This document shows, piece by piece, positions 11,901 to 26,900 of a stretch of DNA of 64,000 bases. The position numbers and the translations under genes are program-made. The stretch is from positions 23,294,001 to 23,358,000 of the forward strand of contig NC_087257.1 of the NCBI RefSeq assembly GCF_037042905.1, given 5' to 3'. The number at the start of each line of letters is the position of its first letter. Within the stretch, counting starts at the first letter, position 1. A model generated the notes under the pieces. It was not told the origin of the DNA and searched no databases. It saw nothing but the letters and a program-made list of their open reading frames with translations. The DNA is from Lytechinus pictus (lineage: Eukaryota; Echinodermata; Echinoidea; Temnopleuroida; Toxopneustidae).

Positions 11901-14900
11901 AAATTACCATTTATAGAAACAATGCTAAAGTGACAATGATCATAAACATTGGTCATATTTAAAGTTGATAACTTTATGGAAGTTTATATAAGAACATAAG
12001 CTTCAAGAATATTAAAAAATATATGTTCAACATTTCAAAGTTACGGAGTCAAGATGTACATTATTGCTTTGACATGACATAGGGCCTAGCCTACAGTTTA
12101 AAATGCACCTTTTGTATGGACTTTCCATAACCTTTTCTTTTATAAGTATACAATTTATCTTCATTTGTAATGATTGCGATGGATTCGTAAGCTATATGCC
12201 TAATCTATATTTTAATTAGCTATTCTGTTATCAAAGATTTTTTTGTTTCATTCATCTCAAGTTAGCACAATTAAGTTTCATTGATTACAATTAATCTCAG
12301 CAAAACAAACAATGATAATGAAAATGAAATAAAAATAAATAATGATTTAGCATATTTAGTAACATCTTATGTATCGTGTTTTCTTTTGTTTTTTGTTTGT
12401 TTTGTTTTGCTGAACGTTATTATAAACATGTTTTCTTTACCACTACATAATTTCCAAATTCGTTTTCATGTTGTTTATCTAAAGATAAAGCATGAGGGGT
12501 CAGAGAGATTGCCGCCCATTTCAATTTTTCAAATTTGGTTGAAAAAAAACCTGGAAAAGGGGTGGGGAAAAGAGGGAGAAAATGTGAGAAAATATAAGAA
12601 AAAATATTTGAAAAAAATTATTTGGGCCTAGATTACCCAGGAGAAGTTTAAATGACATCCGTTTTTGCCATGAAATTGATGACATCCCCCATATAAAAAA
12701 TAACTTGGTGCCATCCCAGATAAAATGCATCAGAGTGCAATCGAATGACCCCCAAATTTTTTTTAAAGGTGATATGTCATTGTGGCTTGCCGTAAACGCA
12801 TTTTCTCTCAATGCCGACGGTGGCGGGCGGTGTGCAAAGAAGATCAAGCCTACATAGGACATGTCTGGAGGTGTCTTTCTAAGGACCATTCTTCATATCG
12901 CCAAAATCGGCAAATAAACTCAGAATATTATCATTGATATTTTTTACAGATCTACTAATATTTAAAACTTCAATTCACCTCTTAATTTTCAGGAACAGAC
13001 CGTCAACACCTCTTTCAGACATGACTTTCTCTGCTTTTCCAAGGATTTTTTGAAGGACAGCAAAGAAGATCGTCAGCACTATGATGTCGGAGTTGACACC
13101 AAAGAGATCAAGAAGCTACCGAGAAGATCATGTGAGTAATCAACATTGATTCTCACTGCTAAGCTCATTCTGGAGCGTTGTGGCCCAGTGGATTAGTCTT
13201 CGGACTTTGAAACAGAGGGTCGTGGGTTCGAATCCCAGCCATGGCGTAATTTCCTTCAGCAAGAAACTGATCCACAATGTGCTGCACTCAACCCAGGTGA
13301 GGTAAATGGGTACCGGTAGGAAGTGATTCCTCAAGAAGCTGTGTGCGCTATGAACGGCTAGCTTAGCCGGGTAATATAGGAGCGCCTTGAGCACCTAACA
13401 AGGTGGATATGTGCGCAATATAAATACCCTATATTATTATTATTATTATTATTATTACTCACCAGGGTCAGATCAAACTAACATTGGCAAGGATGGCTCC
13501 TAAACCATTTTTTAACCCCTATTATAGAGGCCGAGTCGCCTGACCAGGCTGAATATCGCTTGTTCAGGCCTGAGCAAATAAAGAGTGAAGCATTATCAAG
13601 GAGGTGGGGTGGTGTTCTTGCTTCAGTTCAATCCATGTTCCATTTTGTTTTTAACCCTTCTGTAATGAATTTGACATATTTAATTTTTCTTAGTGGGGGA
13701 GCTAAATTTCTCTCGGACCCTACTACAATAAAATTGTTTATTACTGTTAATTGATCAAACAAAGTAAAGTTCAAAGTAAACATAAAACTTGCATAAATTA
13801 AATTTCTTGGGACCAAAAAAAAGTTTGACTAAACTTAAGGAGAAATATCCGTAGTGTTGAGTGATCACAATCAATTAACTTATTATTGTATCTTGGGGGA
13901 TGGTCAGGTATTCCGACATTTGACTGTGAAAGGCGAATATTCTACTTTGATATGGAAGTTTGACTTGTGTAGACTCAGCTGTATTGACAAATTTGATTTT
14001 CTGATCACCTCCTATAGATTCCCGGCAGAAGTTCACATTGAACAGTTTACTACATGATGATAATAAGGTATCGGCCTACTCAGAGAGATTCTTGGCTGCT
14101 AAGCTTTCCCCAGTATGTGATGACAATGACAGGTAAGCATACACATCAGGGTTCTGTTTCATAAAGACTTGTTATAATAAATAATTTAGTATCACCCAAT
14201 CAGATTTAAGGATTTCAGAAGCTTTGGATTGTTATTGCAAATTTGTTATTATAAAAAAGTTGTATGAAATGGGGCTTAGTCAAATTGACTGCCTATCTCA
14301 AAAGACCATCAGATTGTTCGGAACTTTTTTATAATTTTAATTTTCTTAGGGCTGTTTGTACCATTCCAAATAGATATGATTGATTAGCATTCAGGAAATG
14401 ATGATGTGCTTTTTAAAGGATGTGGTTCAAGTTCCCTGTGGAACCTATGTTCTTTGGCATCAAATTTCTTCATTTGCCACCCTCGATCTAGGTAGAAATG
14501 GGTACCGGGGTACTCAACATCCTGACCATGTTCCGACAGTTGTGCATTAGTTAGTTTGGCAGCTATGATGATGATGTTGATGATTATCATTATTATTTTT
14601 ATTATTATTAATATTATTATTATCATTATTATCATTATTATTATTATTATTATTATTATGACTATTATTATTATTATTACTGTTGTCATTATTATCATCA
14701 TTATCATTATTATCATTACTTGAAAGATTTCAAATTGACATCATGAACAAATAATGTGTTTTGGAAATCTGCGATGGAGGAAATAGGATATTGCATATTT
14801 AAAAAAAATGTCTGGCATGTTATTAGGGTTAATATAAATTATGTCATGTTAAATTGTATGTCGATACTTTCTCTTCTTTGGTTGATTTATAAGGAGCCTC

Positions 14901-17900
14901 CTGGCAACATTATCAAATAATAACCATGTTGTGGTCTACTTCAAAAGAAAAGGACATTGGATAAAGGTAAGTTCTAACGGGGGTCGGGTGTGAATTGTTA
15001 GATTTTAGAGATCGTTTAGGCCTTGAGGCCATGGCTCAAGTGTGGGCTAATTTGTTCATAGGTTCAGGGGATACTTTTTCATTGCACATTCAGCCATGAG
15101 GATATATTGCTTATTCTGTTTTGCATATGCTTAATAAGTCATTCTTACAAGTCGTTCAAACAGAATAATAAAATCATCTGCATACACATTCATTTTTATT
15201 GTCCTGGATGATTGGGTGACTGATAATAGTATTGTATTTAAAATATACATGATAATCATTACAGGGCCAATGATTGACCCCTGCGGTACCCCATATTTGA
15301 GATTATTCACATGTTAGTTTTCCACCTTTTTCTTTTATAGTAATTTGCTTTTGCTGAATTGTATGCTTGCCCTAGTGTAATTTAAAGTTTGGTAATGGTA
15401 AGTTACAAGCTACTGTTATATGAATAATACTCATTATCTCTACCTTTGTTGTCGACATGCAGGTGGAAAATATATCCGACAAATTATACGAATATGCTAA
15501 GAAGACAAACTTCACGTTGAGAACTGACGACGAAACGGCTGAAGAAACAGAGACAAATCAGACCACTAATTTTGAGGAATGCCAGAGGAGAACAAAAAGT
15601 GTGACGATTACAGGTAAGATATTGAGAGGAACTTGTAATAAGACTAATAAAGTGAGTAGAGAATGAATGAAGAGAAAAGAAAGAGAAAGGGAGGTAGAAT
15701 AAGAAAAAAAACGATGTGTTGTTCATAGTCATATGCAGTAGATTTAGATTAATGGATGTAGAATATCAGTAATGATAAGAAGCAATCCCTTCTATGTTAA
15801 ACTTGTTCATTACGTTGATTTGAGTACTTTCATATGTAAAGAATGAATGTAGAGCTGAGCAGTTAAATTTACTGACTACCTGACTTCTTTTCCATCTGTA
15901 CCCCCATCCATCTCTCTTCCTGTCAGACTGTCTCCCATCATGCACACTCTTCTTCACTCTCTCTATTTATCCCTTCCATCCTCCATTAACCCCTCTCCCT
16001 CATTCCTTCCCAGAACTAACTTTCTGCAACACAATTCTTCATGTGCTGAAAAAACTTAAATAAATATTTAATTTTTACTGTTTCTAAGTATATATTGCAG
16101 CATTAACTTTTTTGCTTGAATAAAGTTTGATTAAGTGAATTAGGAGAACTGGATTGAGATTTTAATTCACATGATTGAATATTTCATGTGCTATAGGTTT
16201 GGAGTGGTCTGGGGTCTTCCATTCATCCTCTGCAAAGCCCCAGCCAGTGAGAGGCAAGCGAAGTGCTAAAAGGAAGCACACAGATAGTGATGCAGATTCC
16301 AACTCCAACAATTTTGTTCTTCTGGCAACGGCTCTTAAAAGCAACCATGTTATCGTGTGGAAGCTTCAATGCCCTGTCAATGAGAAGTGAGTTATGAAGG
16401 GTGTGATGATGGTGATAGTGGTGATGGTGGTAGTGATGATGATGAGGGTGATGATGGTGATGGTTGTGATGATGATGATGATAGTGGTGGTGATGGTGGT
16501 AGTGGTTATGGTGGTGGTGATGATGATGATGGTAATGATGATGATGGTGATGATGATGGTGATAATGATAATGATGATGATGATGGTTGTGTTGATGATG
16601 ATGATGATGGTTGTGATGATGATGATATTGGTGGTGATGATGATGATGATATTGGTGGTGATGATGATGATGGTAGTGGTGATGATGATGATGGTGATGA
16701 GGATGATGGTGGTGATGGTTATCATGATGATGATGATGGTGGTGATGATGGCATTGGTGATGATGATGATGATGATGATGATGGGGATGATGATGATAGT
16801 GGTGGTGAGAGTGATAATGGTGGTGGTTATAATGATGATGGTGATGATGACGATGATAGTAATGATAATCTATTCATGAACTGATTAATCAGAATTTCGA
16901 ATCTATACATAATACAATCATTTGATGTGAACATGTGGAGGAAATAAAAACCAAATTTAGTTTTCATACTGTGCTTGGTCAGGTATTTGCATCCTTATCT
17001 CTTTGTTTCTTACAATTATTCAGGAGCTCATCAGAGATTGCTGAAGTTATTCACACCAATTACCCTAAGACAACCATGCATTGGTTGATTAGTGAGAAAA
17101 ATGATAAAGGTGAGATATCATATCAGCCTTTTTATCGATAATAAATCCCGGGGAGTGTTTCACAAAACCAATGAAGTCTGAATAAACATTGCACTGAAAT
17201 TCCCTGTTGTGTGTGGTATACAACGCATCACCTCATTGGCCATATTGTCGCCTTCCCGCACAAAGGCTGTTAGCGCGTCACCTTCCCACACAAAGGCCAT
17301 TAGCGCGCACTGCACGTTGCCTTCCCGCGAAAGGGCCGTTATTATGAATAGTATGTACTTACGTCTTTTGTGCAGGAAGACAACGTGCACGGCCTTTCCG
17401 CAGGAAGGCGATGCGCAGTTGCCTTTGATTTTTGGAGTTGCATTTGAGATTAATTGACAATGTTCTTTGCAACAAGCCCCAGGTCAATGTAATCAGTACC
17501 TTGATAACAGCTTGTTTTTGTAAACATATAATAGTCTTTTCTTAAGATGTCATGATGACATGCTAACAGGGTTGTATTATTGTTATTACAGCTTACTTGG
17601 CTACTGGTGGTTATAATGGGTTGATCACTGTATGGAGTGTCTCAACAGAGGGCAGTGTGACTTGCCAAAGAGAAGTGGACGTATGGGAGGAGAAAGACGA
17701 TATACCAGTTCAAGCAATAACGTCAGTTAGATCACTCTGTGTAAGATATTTCATTTTTTTCTTTGGTTTTGAATTCTCCTTGTCATCCTCTTCTTCTTCT
17801 TCTATTGCTCCTTCTTGTCCTTCCCCTTCTCCTCCTGCTTCTCTTCCTCTTCTTCCGATTCCTCTTTTTCCAATTCTTCTGATTCTTCTTCTGCTTCTTC

Positions 17901-20900
17901 CTCATCCTTGTATTCTCATCATTCTCCTCTTGTCCCTTCCTTCTGTTTTCCTTTCCCCTGTTACTCTATGGTTGATAATATGTTTAATGTAGAGAGTTTT
18001 ACCTTTGGCCATTTTAATCTTTTTTAATCACTAATCCTCAGTAGTTATCTTTCTATTTTCTCTTCTCTCAGACTGGTGAATCTTATGTGCTCCTTACTGC
18101 CAAAGGCCCTTTAGTATTTGCATTCCAGATGAAGTTTGTCGATGGGAACATGAAAATTACGCACCAGTCTCATACATTGACATTACATAATGCTCTGGTT
18201 TCAGGTAAATTATGTTTTTATTTTGTGAATGTTCCATTCTATAATTTCTCAATATTGATTTTGAGTTCAATGTGTTTGATATCTCAGCATAGAAATCACA
18301 TTATGTTTATGCAGCATTTGTGCTCAATAACTCTACATTGAATTATTATTGTAAAGGAATATAATGGATTTTTGGAAGTGCAGAAATATAATTTTATCCA
18401 TTCACATCTTGCCATTCCCCAATGTCCATTTCTAATTGTAATTATATTAGCATGAAAAAGATGCATGTTTATGTATTATGATTCAATGTCACAGATTTGT
18501 TAAAAGATAGATTTAACATTTCTTGATCTGTGTCATGTCATTGCATTCATTACAATTTTTTTTTTATTCTGGCTCACAGGTATATGTAACGTCAGAGATA
18601 AAGTGTGCACCTCATCAACAGATGGCAGTATACAGGTTGTCAAAGTCAAACAAGATGATGATGGTAAGTTTCACAAACACAAGGTGCAAGAACCATACCA
18701 TTTGCAATTCAATTTAAAGTAAGCCTTCAAATTAAAGTCTCGTAATTATTTGCAAATTTGAAATAATAGCCAGGCCCTTGTAACATAAGGCTTAGAGATT
18801 GATTATGGTGCTAAATTCTATGATTGATTGCTTTGAATTTGGTTTATGATTAATAGAAACAGTCAGACCCATGATCGATCCCTAAGCTTTATGTTACCGG
18901 CCCCAGGCCATCTTGAAACAGAAAGTACATGATGACTTTCTACATTAAGATTGATCTATCCACTGCAATTTTAAAATGGAAACTTGCCATCGATTGCAGA
19001 TATGTTTCTTGCAGCCCCACATAAGTTATCAAAACGTACATTTTATTGATTCTCCTGTAGCAAGTTGTAGTAGGGTAAGTTGATGTGTTTCATCTTAAAA
19101 AGGTCTGGGGCCTGTAACACAAAGCTGAGCAATCATCAAAGAACATTTTGTTACGATTGATTGCATTGACTACAATGTACAATTAATCATGAAAAGCTAG
19201 CGTACCATTAATCGCTGACATTTGTGATACAGGACCCTGATTGCTACATAATTTTTTTTTGAGATTATGAATCATTTTCTCTTATCTTTGACTTCTGACC
19301 TTTAGGCATCTCATTAGATCTTCATTTGCTGGAACCCGCTAAGCACATGACAAAGATTAATGGGATCTGTGCATCAACCAATGGCATCTACCTGACAACA
19401 CAGAAGAGGTAAATCAGTGTTTTTATATTCAGTTGGTCTGCTTTATAGATAGTGTAATTGGCTAAACTCAGAGGCCCGTATTCTGAAGTTGGGTTTCATT
19501 TAGACTCTGGTCTAAAGTTGTGGTTTAACTATGGAAAGCCACTTGCGACATAATCTTTAACAGTAGTGGTTTAGAGTATCAGCTCACTTGACTCCCAAAT
19601 CATTCTTAATTGTCTGGGAAGGGATAAATAAGACACCTGTCTTCCCCATTTAAGAATTAGGAAAGAGCGCAATAAACATAAAAAACAAACCTTGTGAATA
19701 AATTTTGTCATGTTTGGCTTCCCATAATTTTAGCACAGAGTTAGACCACCTGAGTTTAGAATATGGGCCATTTGGTCTAATTGCCATTTAGTCTTCACTA
19801 CACTTGATCTAATACCACTTTGTTTAATTCTCATTGAGTCTAATGCCTAATTGGTCTAATTTCCACTTTGCACATTATAGGTTGCGCTTTTAGATGGAAA
19901 TTTGGTTTATAAGCAGTTCATCTAACAATATAGACTAAGTAGGGGGATGGATTCTGCTTCCCTCAGCTGTGAGATGGGTCAAAATAGTCATCCTCTATTA
20001 GGGTTAAAGTGCAAGTCTATCCTGACTACAAGTTGACTTGAAAAAAAGACCAATCAAAGCATTGTATGATTGCACTGAAGTTGCATCAAAATCAGACATA
20101 AAATAAGGATTGTTTTATAGATTCATTTAGTTTCATGAAGCAATTATATGCCCTACAAAGGTGTGATGCAAACTAAGAAATAAGTGATTTCAAAGTTCAT
20201 AGTGTTTGACGGTATTTATGTTATGTTTAACTTTGACTTAATTAAGCTTGGTTAAATTTTTTTATGTTGTATCAGTAATTTCTGTCCTTCAACTAGTTTG
20301 CATTCTTACAATTACTTTGTTTTATACTTTGTTATTATTTATGCCTTACACTGTAAAGAGCATAGAGAGAGCTTTTTGTATAATATGCCTAATAAATCAA
20401 TCTTTATTATTATTAGTATTATAAATATATTTTCCTTTTATAGGCTTTCTAGTTATGCAACCCTGAAAGAGAAATCCAACCTCACCTTCAAACAGATAGC
20501 AACAGATCAGGAGGTGGAGGATATGATTATGGAACCTAAAGGTAAGTTGGAAATATAGAGTGAATCCAAGTAAAAAAAGAATAGAAAAACTGGGGTGAAA
20601 TTAGATTTTATATCACTAATAGTGTTCAGTTTTTCTTGTTATCACTGCTCTTAAAAAATAGCTATTTTCACCCGTTTGAACTGATATTGAAATTTTCAAA
20701 GCAGAAGGTTGTTAAGGTCATTGTTAAATGAAAACTAAAGATCTCAATGAAACAGGAAGAAGTAACTTTTTATGTTTTTATTATTTTCATTTTTTATTCA
20801 TTGTTCACTGGGTTTAGCAAGCAAGTGAATCAAATGCAATTTTGGATTATATTTTCAGAACAATCGTTTTCAGCGATGCATAATCCTCGAAACTTCACCA

Positions 20901-23900
20901 AGGAACCATTCATGTGCTATTATGAGATATACCGGTACTCTTAGGATATATGCCTCTTTTCATCACTCTCAGTGAAAAACATAGAATTTGGGTTCTTTTT
21001 CTGATATAGTATAATCTGTCATGATTTTTTTAGATAAAGGTGATCTAAAAAAAAACCCAAACAAACAAAAAACAGGATCCACACTGTTTTACCAAAACAT
21101 GTAATACACTTCATTCTGTACAGGTATTAGTGATATTAGCCGTGCTCTGTATCTTAGCAACAATTTAACACCTTTGTCTATTTCTACATATTGGTGTTCA
21201 GAACTGTTCCAAACTCAACTATGCATGTAATTCCTACTAATACCCACACTGATACTATTACTTGTATACTGTTTCTGTTTATGGTAACTCCTGTAGGAAC
21301 TCGGCAGGACAGTATTTGCTGGTAAACGCCAAGCTGGTATAACCAATTACCTAGGAAACATTTTTACATAATGGTTGACCTTATAGATGACAGATATTAC
21401 TCTTGGGCCTTTTTATTAAAGTGGAGACAATAGCAGAGTGGGGATTCGAACTCATAACCTTGCGATTGTGAGTCCAATGCTCTAACCTCTGGACCACATG
21501 ACCCGTACTAATGCCGTCACTAGTGTGTTTTAATCATATTATAATGCACAAGCAGAATCAGTCCATCTTACATTGTTCCTGTTTGTGTACACCCCAGGTA
21601 GGCTATGCAACAAGTTTGACTGCCTTGAATGGTTGTACCAAAGATTGCCTCCAGATGGCAGCATTCAGAATAGAACCAAAGTCATCCTTTCTGAAGAGAC
21701 ATTAGCCAACAAGACGCCGGGCGAGATTCTGTATTTGTTGAAGCTGAGGCGCCTGGTTGTGATGATGATCATCCACAGACTGTCCAGAGAGTTGCACAAT
21801 TACTCTTGTGGGAGGAGGAGAGATGACCTCGATGAGATGATTCAGACAAAGGTATTAAGTGATTCCTCTGATTCAGGCTTGGATTCAAGGATGGACGAAC
21901 AAGGAGGAGGGGGGGGGGGGGGAAGCAGGTGACTGATGCCCCCTTGCTCCAAATAAGCATTGTCCAATTGACTCTGTTGCTTGTCAGAGTTGTTTTTAAG
22001 TGCAAAGCTTGTTTGTGGCCTGTCTGTTGGGTTTGTGTGAGTGGACATGTTTGATATTTATTTATTTTTTTTTTTTTGGGGGGGGGGGGAGGAGAAAGAA
22101 ATCATTTTGACCCTTATCAGAATATTCTGAGAATACTCTGCCCCCTATTTTATGTAGTCTTAGATACGTCCTTGCTGTAATTGTGCACTTGAAGACTGCT
22201 TGTGTGTATCTTAATGGTCATTATGTTAATTTAAAAAATCTTAAGATCTTAAAATCCATATTTTATTGTTCGAAATAGATACCGAAAATAAAATACTCTG
22301 AAAATTTGTTTTGCCCAATTGATCGTGGGCCCGGCAGCCGCTGTGCAGCGCCAGATCGACGAGGCTCTATCCCTTTAATTGTTGAACGCCAAATAGGGTA
22401 GCAGCAACTCCCATCTTGTAACGGCTTTTGGTCTGACGCGGCCGGGGTTTGAACCCCCGACCTCCCGGTTGTGAGACGGACGCTCTACCAACTGAGCCAA
22501 CACACCGGTTATTATTACTATCTGAATTATTATTATGATTGTTGTTGTGGTTGTTTTCTTTAATATCATTATTATTATTATTATTGTTATTATGTAACAT
22601 GATTATTTCTAATTTTCATGTTCTCTTCAGGAAACCCATGTGAAGGAGATCTCAGATCGTATTTTCAAGCTGCGTGTAGAGATAAGCTTGGAAACTCTAT
22701 CATCAGGTAAGGAGTCATTTTTTTTAGTACCTCATTTTATGATAATTTGTAAAATTAATCACTGCTTCTTTACTCTTGATACCTTGAAGCCTTCTTGTGC
22801 TTTTGTAAATTCATTTAGGCCTTCACCATTGAAACAGATTTGAATGCCCACCATATGCAATTAGCAAAATTTTTGGTGAAATTACGTAACATCTCAAATT
22901 ATCACAAAATTCTGAGTCCTTCAATTGAAAAAAAAAAAAGAACTCTCGGAATCAAATCAGTCTCTTCATCCCCTTATCTCTATATATTCTTGAACATTTT
23001 ACATATGGAGCGAAAGTATTCTTTCATACAGCCATAGCATAAGGGCTCTAAATTGGACTCTGTGGAATTGGGTGTAATATGTTTGCAGTATAGGATTTAT
23101 TTTAATAGTGTGGTGTGCTATTAGGGGTACAATAAACAAATATATCAGGCTTTGAGAAAGTATAGTGGAATTATTTATCCGAGGCTGGTCTGGCAATTAC
23201 TATTTTTCACGAGGGGCAAAGCCTTGAGGGAAATATAATAGTTTTGCCAGTCCAACCGAGGATTAATATTTCCCACTATGCTTTTTAATGAAACGCCTGA
23301 TATATTTGTTTTATATCTTACTTTTAATAATTTATAACCAAAATCTATGCGCTGAGCTTGCAAAGTCCGGTTACTTGCGTTGAATTACCTACTTTTCTCC
23401 GAGCCACCGCGCTCAGCAGAACGCAGATTAGTGCCTGCGCCGACACATCGCTGGGCATGCCCGGGAGAGAGAGCTCGCTGGCCGGTGCGCCCGAGAGTTT
23501 TGCTAGATATCCAGTTTTCTTAAATAATGACGTCAGAATATTGGTATAGCGAAAAATATATCGAGGTCTGACGTCACGCAACATCATAGTTGAAATATAT
23601 TCGGTCACATGATGCTATATGAACCAATCACTATACAGGATTCAATCTATGTAGGATATAAATTGTAATATGCCATTGGGGTCCATATTTACAGTGTGAT
23701 ACTTCTTTAGGGGTACAGATTCGGTTACTCTGAATACCAGAGTATACCTCATTTAGGGCATGGATCAGCTTCGGTAGGACGTAATCTAGCCTATAATCTA
23801 GGCGAAGAAAGCTGCAGCTTTATCTTTGCCTTTTATGAGTGTGATGTAGTTACTCAAAACGTCAGCAATATGTCTGATGCAAAAGACTACAACCTGTGGT

Positions 23901-26900
23901 TGTGAATCGGCCACTGCCTAGATGCTCCAGTATTGCGTTTGCTCATGCTTTCTTTTTATCAGCAAAAAAAAAACAACACCCAGCACCAAATCCTAGTTGA
24001 TATAAAGAAACAAGAACTAACACAAGACTGGAGTGTATTGGCATTGACTGATTCAAAACCACAGTTCATAGTCTTTTGCATCAGACATAATGCTGATGTT
24101 TAGGGTAACAGCAGCAGACTTATAAAGACAAAAACAAAGCCGCAGCCTCTGTCTAGATTATAGGCTACAAGTATTCTATAAAGTGTCCCTTTCCTGTATT
24201 ATGTTTTTAATTGCTTCAAGCACAAGATGAATTTTTGCGATGTGTTACAACTTTTTATCAAATTATGAAATCGCAGGCAGTGGGAAGAAAAAGATTACAG
24301 GAAGGACCAAACGTGTGCAGAAGCTAATGTCTGATTGGCTTGTGCTCAGTACATCACCCTCTGAAGAACCAATCACAGCAAACGGCTCATTAGAAGGGGA
24401 TTCATGCGAGAGTTGCAGATTGTGTGGAGAGAATATCCTTTGCAATGTACACTGGTATTGCTAAGAAAACAAATGTTCATTCTTTCTTGTTCTCGAGAAA
24501 TAAAACGGCAATTTCATACTTGATATGACTACAGGTAAACTTCTGTATATGCTGACCTTCCATTAATCAAATATTTGCCCAAGACGAAGGATTTTTTTTC
24601 AATTAGATTATGCTTAACATGTTATATACTTTTAAATCAAATTTCTCCCAAGTCAAACATATTTCTATTGTTGCAGTAGATTTGCCTTATATATAGTGTG
24701 GCGGCAAGAATATAGTTGCAGCTCCCACCTAGATTATAATTAACTTTCTGTATAACTGTCAAACTTCCTTGACTCGCTACATCAGGTATTCCGCTTACAT
24801 CTCGAGAAGATGGCTTCTGTCGGAAGGGACATAGATGGAGTAAGTATGAAATCATTTATCAAACTGTATCTATTCAATACAAGGAGAAGGATCTCCTGAG
24901 TTCCTAAGTATCCCCTGGGCAGAGAGATACTTAACATAGCCCAGTACAGTAGGGGCCAACTTAAAAGTTAATAAGCTGATATTAAGTTTAAATTAAAAAA
25001 TATGTGATGTGGCTGCTTGGGATCCAATGTTCTGATTGATATTGGCAATTGCGATCCTTGGAAAAAAAAATTCTTTCTTGAAATGGTTAAGTTTACAATA
25101 ATACTCAAGTTTTTATTCTTTCTTCAGTAATAATAGGAACATTTTCATTTTCACAAAGACTGAACATGATCAGAATTAACCTGATACTCTTATATATCTG
25201 TACTGTTTTCAGATCATTGTAGCTTATCTCTGAAGCTGTTTCAGTCAAATTAACCCGAAACTGTATAATGACAGTATTTTATTTTGAATCTCTCTGCTGT
25301 TTTCAGATCGTTGTAGCCTATCTCTGTTGCTATGTCAGTCAATGAAACCAAGGAGCTGTACTTATTGCAAGAGTTCTTATGCATCCAAGGAAGAAACAGG
25401 TAAAGGAAAAGGCATTACTTTTTTTCTATTTTAAAGGGAAGTCCTATCTTATGTCAACTTAGTGTATTAATGAAGAATTTTGGGAGAAATGTAGTAGTGA
25501 AGATGCAACAAAAATCCATCAAATAGAAGAAAGTTATGAATTGTCAATATTCTGTTTTTTTGTGGTCACACACCAGAGGTTCCATGACATTTGCTCCAGC
25601 GACAATTGCTCTGGTGGGAAATCTGTACATTAAGCCAAACATAAAACCCAACCCCCAAAACTAAATAAACCATATTCCTAATCTTTACATTCTGAAACAA
25701 AAACTCTATTACAATCCTAACTCTAACCCTATGCCCTCTGAGATAATGGCCCAAATTCACAAAGGTGGTTGAAAACCCACGGTTGAATCCATGGTTTGTG
25801 CAGATTTCCTGTATAAATTACGCTTAATTTAGCGCGTATCGGGCACATGTATAAAAAATGTCCAATGCTGATGCGCGCTTTCGTCAAAGTGCGCAAATTG
25901 ACGCCTGTTACCATGGTTAGATACGCTATTTTATTCATGAGTCCACTGTTTGAAGAGTGGACTCGTTAATTCAAAACAGTGGACTCATGGCAACAGGCGT
26001 CAATTTGGCGCACTGTGACAAAAGCGCGCATGAGAATTGGACATTTGTTAATATATGCGGTAAAATAAGCGTAATTTATACTGGAAATCTGCATAAACGA
26101 TGGACTCAACAGTGGGTTTTAAAAACTACCTTGGTGAATTGGGGCCATTAAGACCGGAGCGAATGTCGCAGGAGCAATGTCGGGTCACCCATACCAGCAG
26201 CGATCCCATTGTTATCTAACATAAATAATGACTAAAAATATTTTTCTTGTAGAATGTTTAAAGGGGAATACAGCCTTGGCCATAACATGTTGTGTTGGGA
26301 AGGAAAAAAATAAATTAAACAGAATGGTGAAAGTTTAAAAGAAATCGGACAAGCAATAAGAAAGTTATAGCTGCTTTAAAATTGAGATCACTAATACTAT
26401 TACTATGTAGATTTCAAATTGGCAACTGGGTAAGTAAATTATGACAAGGGGCAAGGACAACTTTCCCATAGGCCATGTACTTTATTATCACGGATTTGTG
26501 GTTTTATCCTAAGTACCCATTCCCCTGGGGCAGTAATCTAAATATAACCCAGGTAGTATATTGTTTTATGTCCTCATGAAAGAAAATTATAATTTGAAAT
26601 AAAACTTTTGGGAAAAATGACATTTTAGCCATAATATGTATTGGAGTACATGGAAGAGTAGTCCTTGCCTTACATCACTATGTCATCCCATATGCGGCCA
26701 ATTTGAAGTGTCCATGGGTATAGTGATTACCAATATTTACAACTTTTGAAAATTCATAACTTTCTTGTTGTTTGTCCAATATTGTTCAAACTTTCACCTA
26801 TCAACTTGTCTGATTTTTCTTTTCCTTATAAAAACACGTTTTCATTTGGGTTGGATTCCCCTTTAAATTCACTTTAGTTTTCAGTGAAAAAATTGTATTT

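Noticed and set aside
12281-12889. Open frames at the end of GTF3C4 intron 1
   Set aside because: No recognisable protein, and exon 1 joins exon 2 in phase without them.
16387-16884. Asp/Gly and Met/Val open frames of about 160 codons
   Set aside because: Translation of a GAT/GGT microsatellite within GTF3C4 intron 6. All three frames are open.
21423-21503. Possible tRNA gene on the minus strand
   Set aside because: The acceptor stem cannot form. Best explained as a SINE head.
22430-22509. Possible tRNA-Val gene on the minus strand
   Set aside because: Good A and B boxes, but the acceptor strands do not pair and a SINE body follows.
23358-23608. Overlapping open frames on both strands in a GC-richer patch
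   Set aside because: Frames are mirror images in a repeat-like segment of GTF3C4 intron 14, with no splice signals matching the gene's phase.
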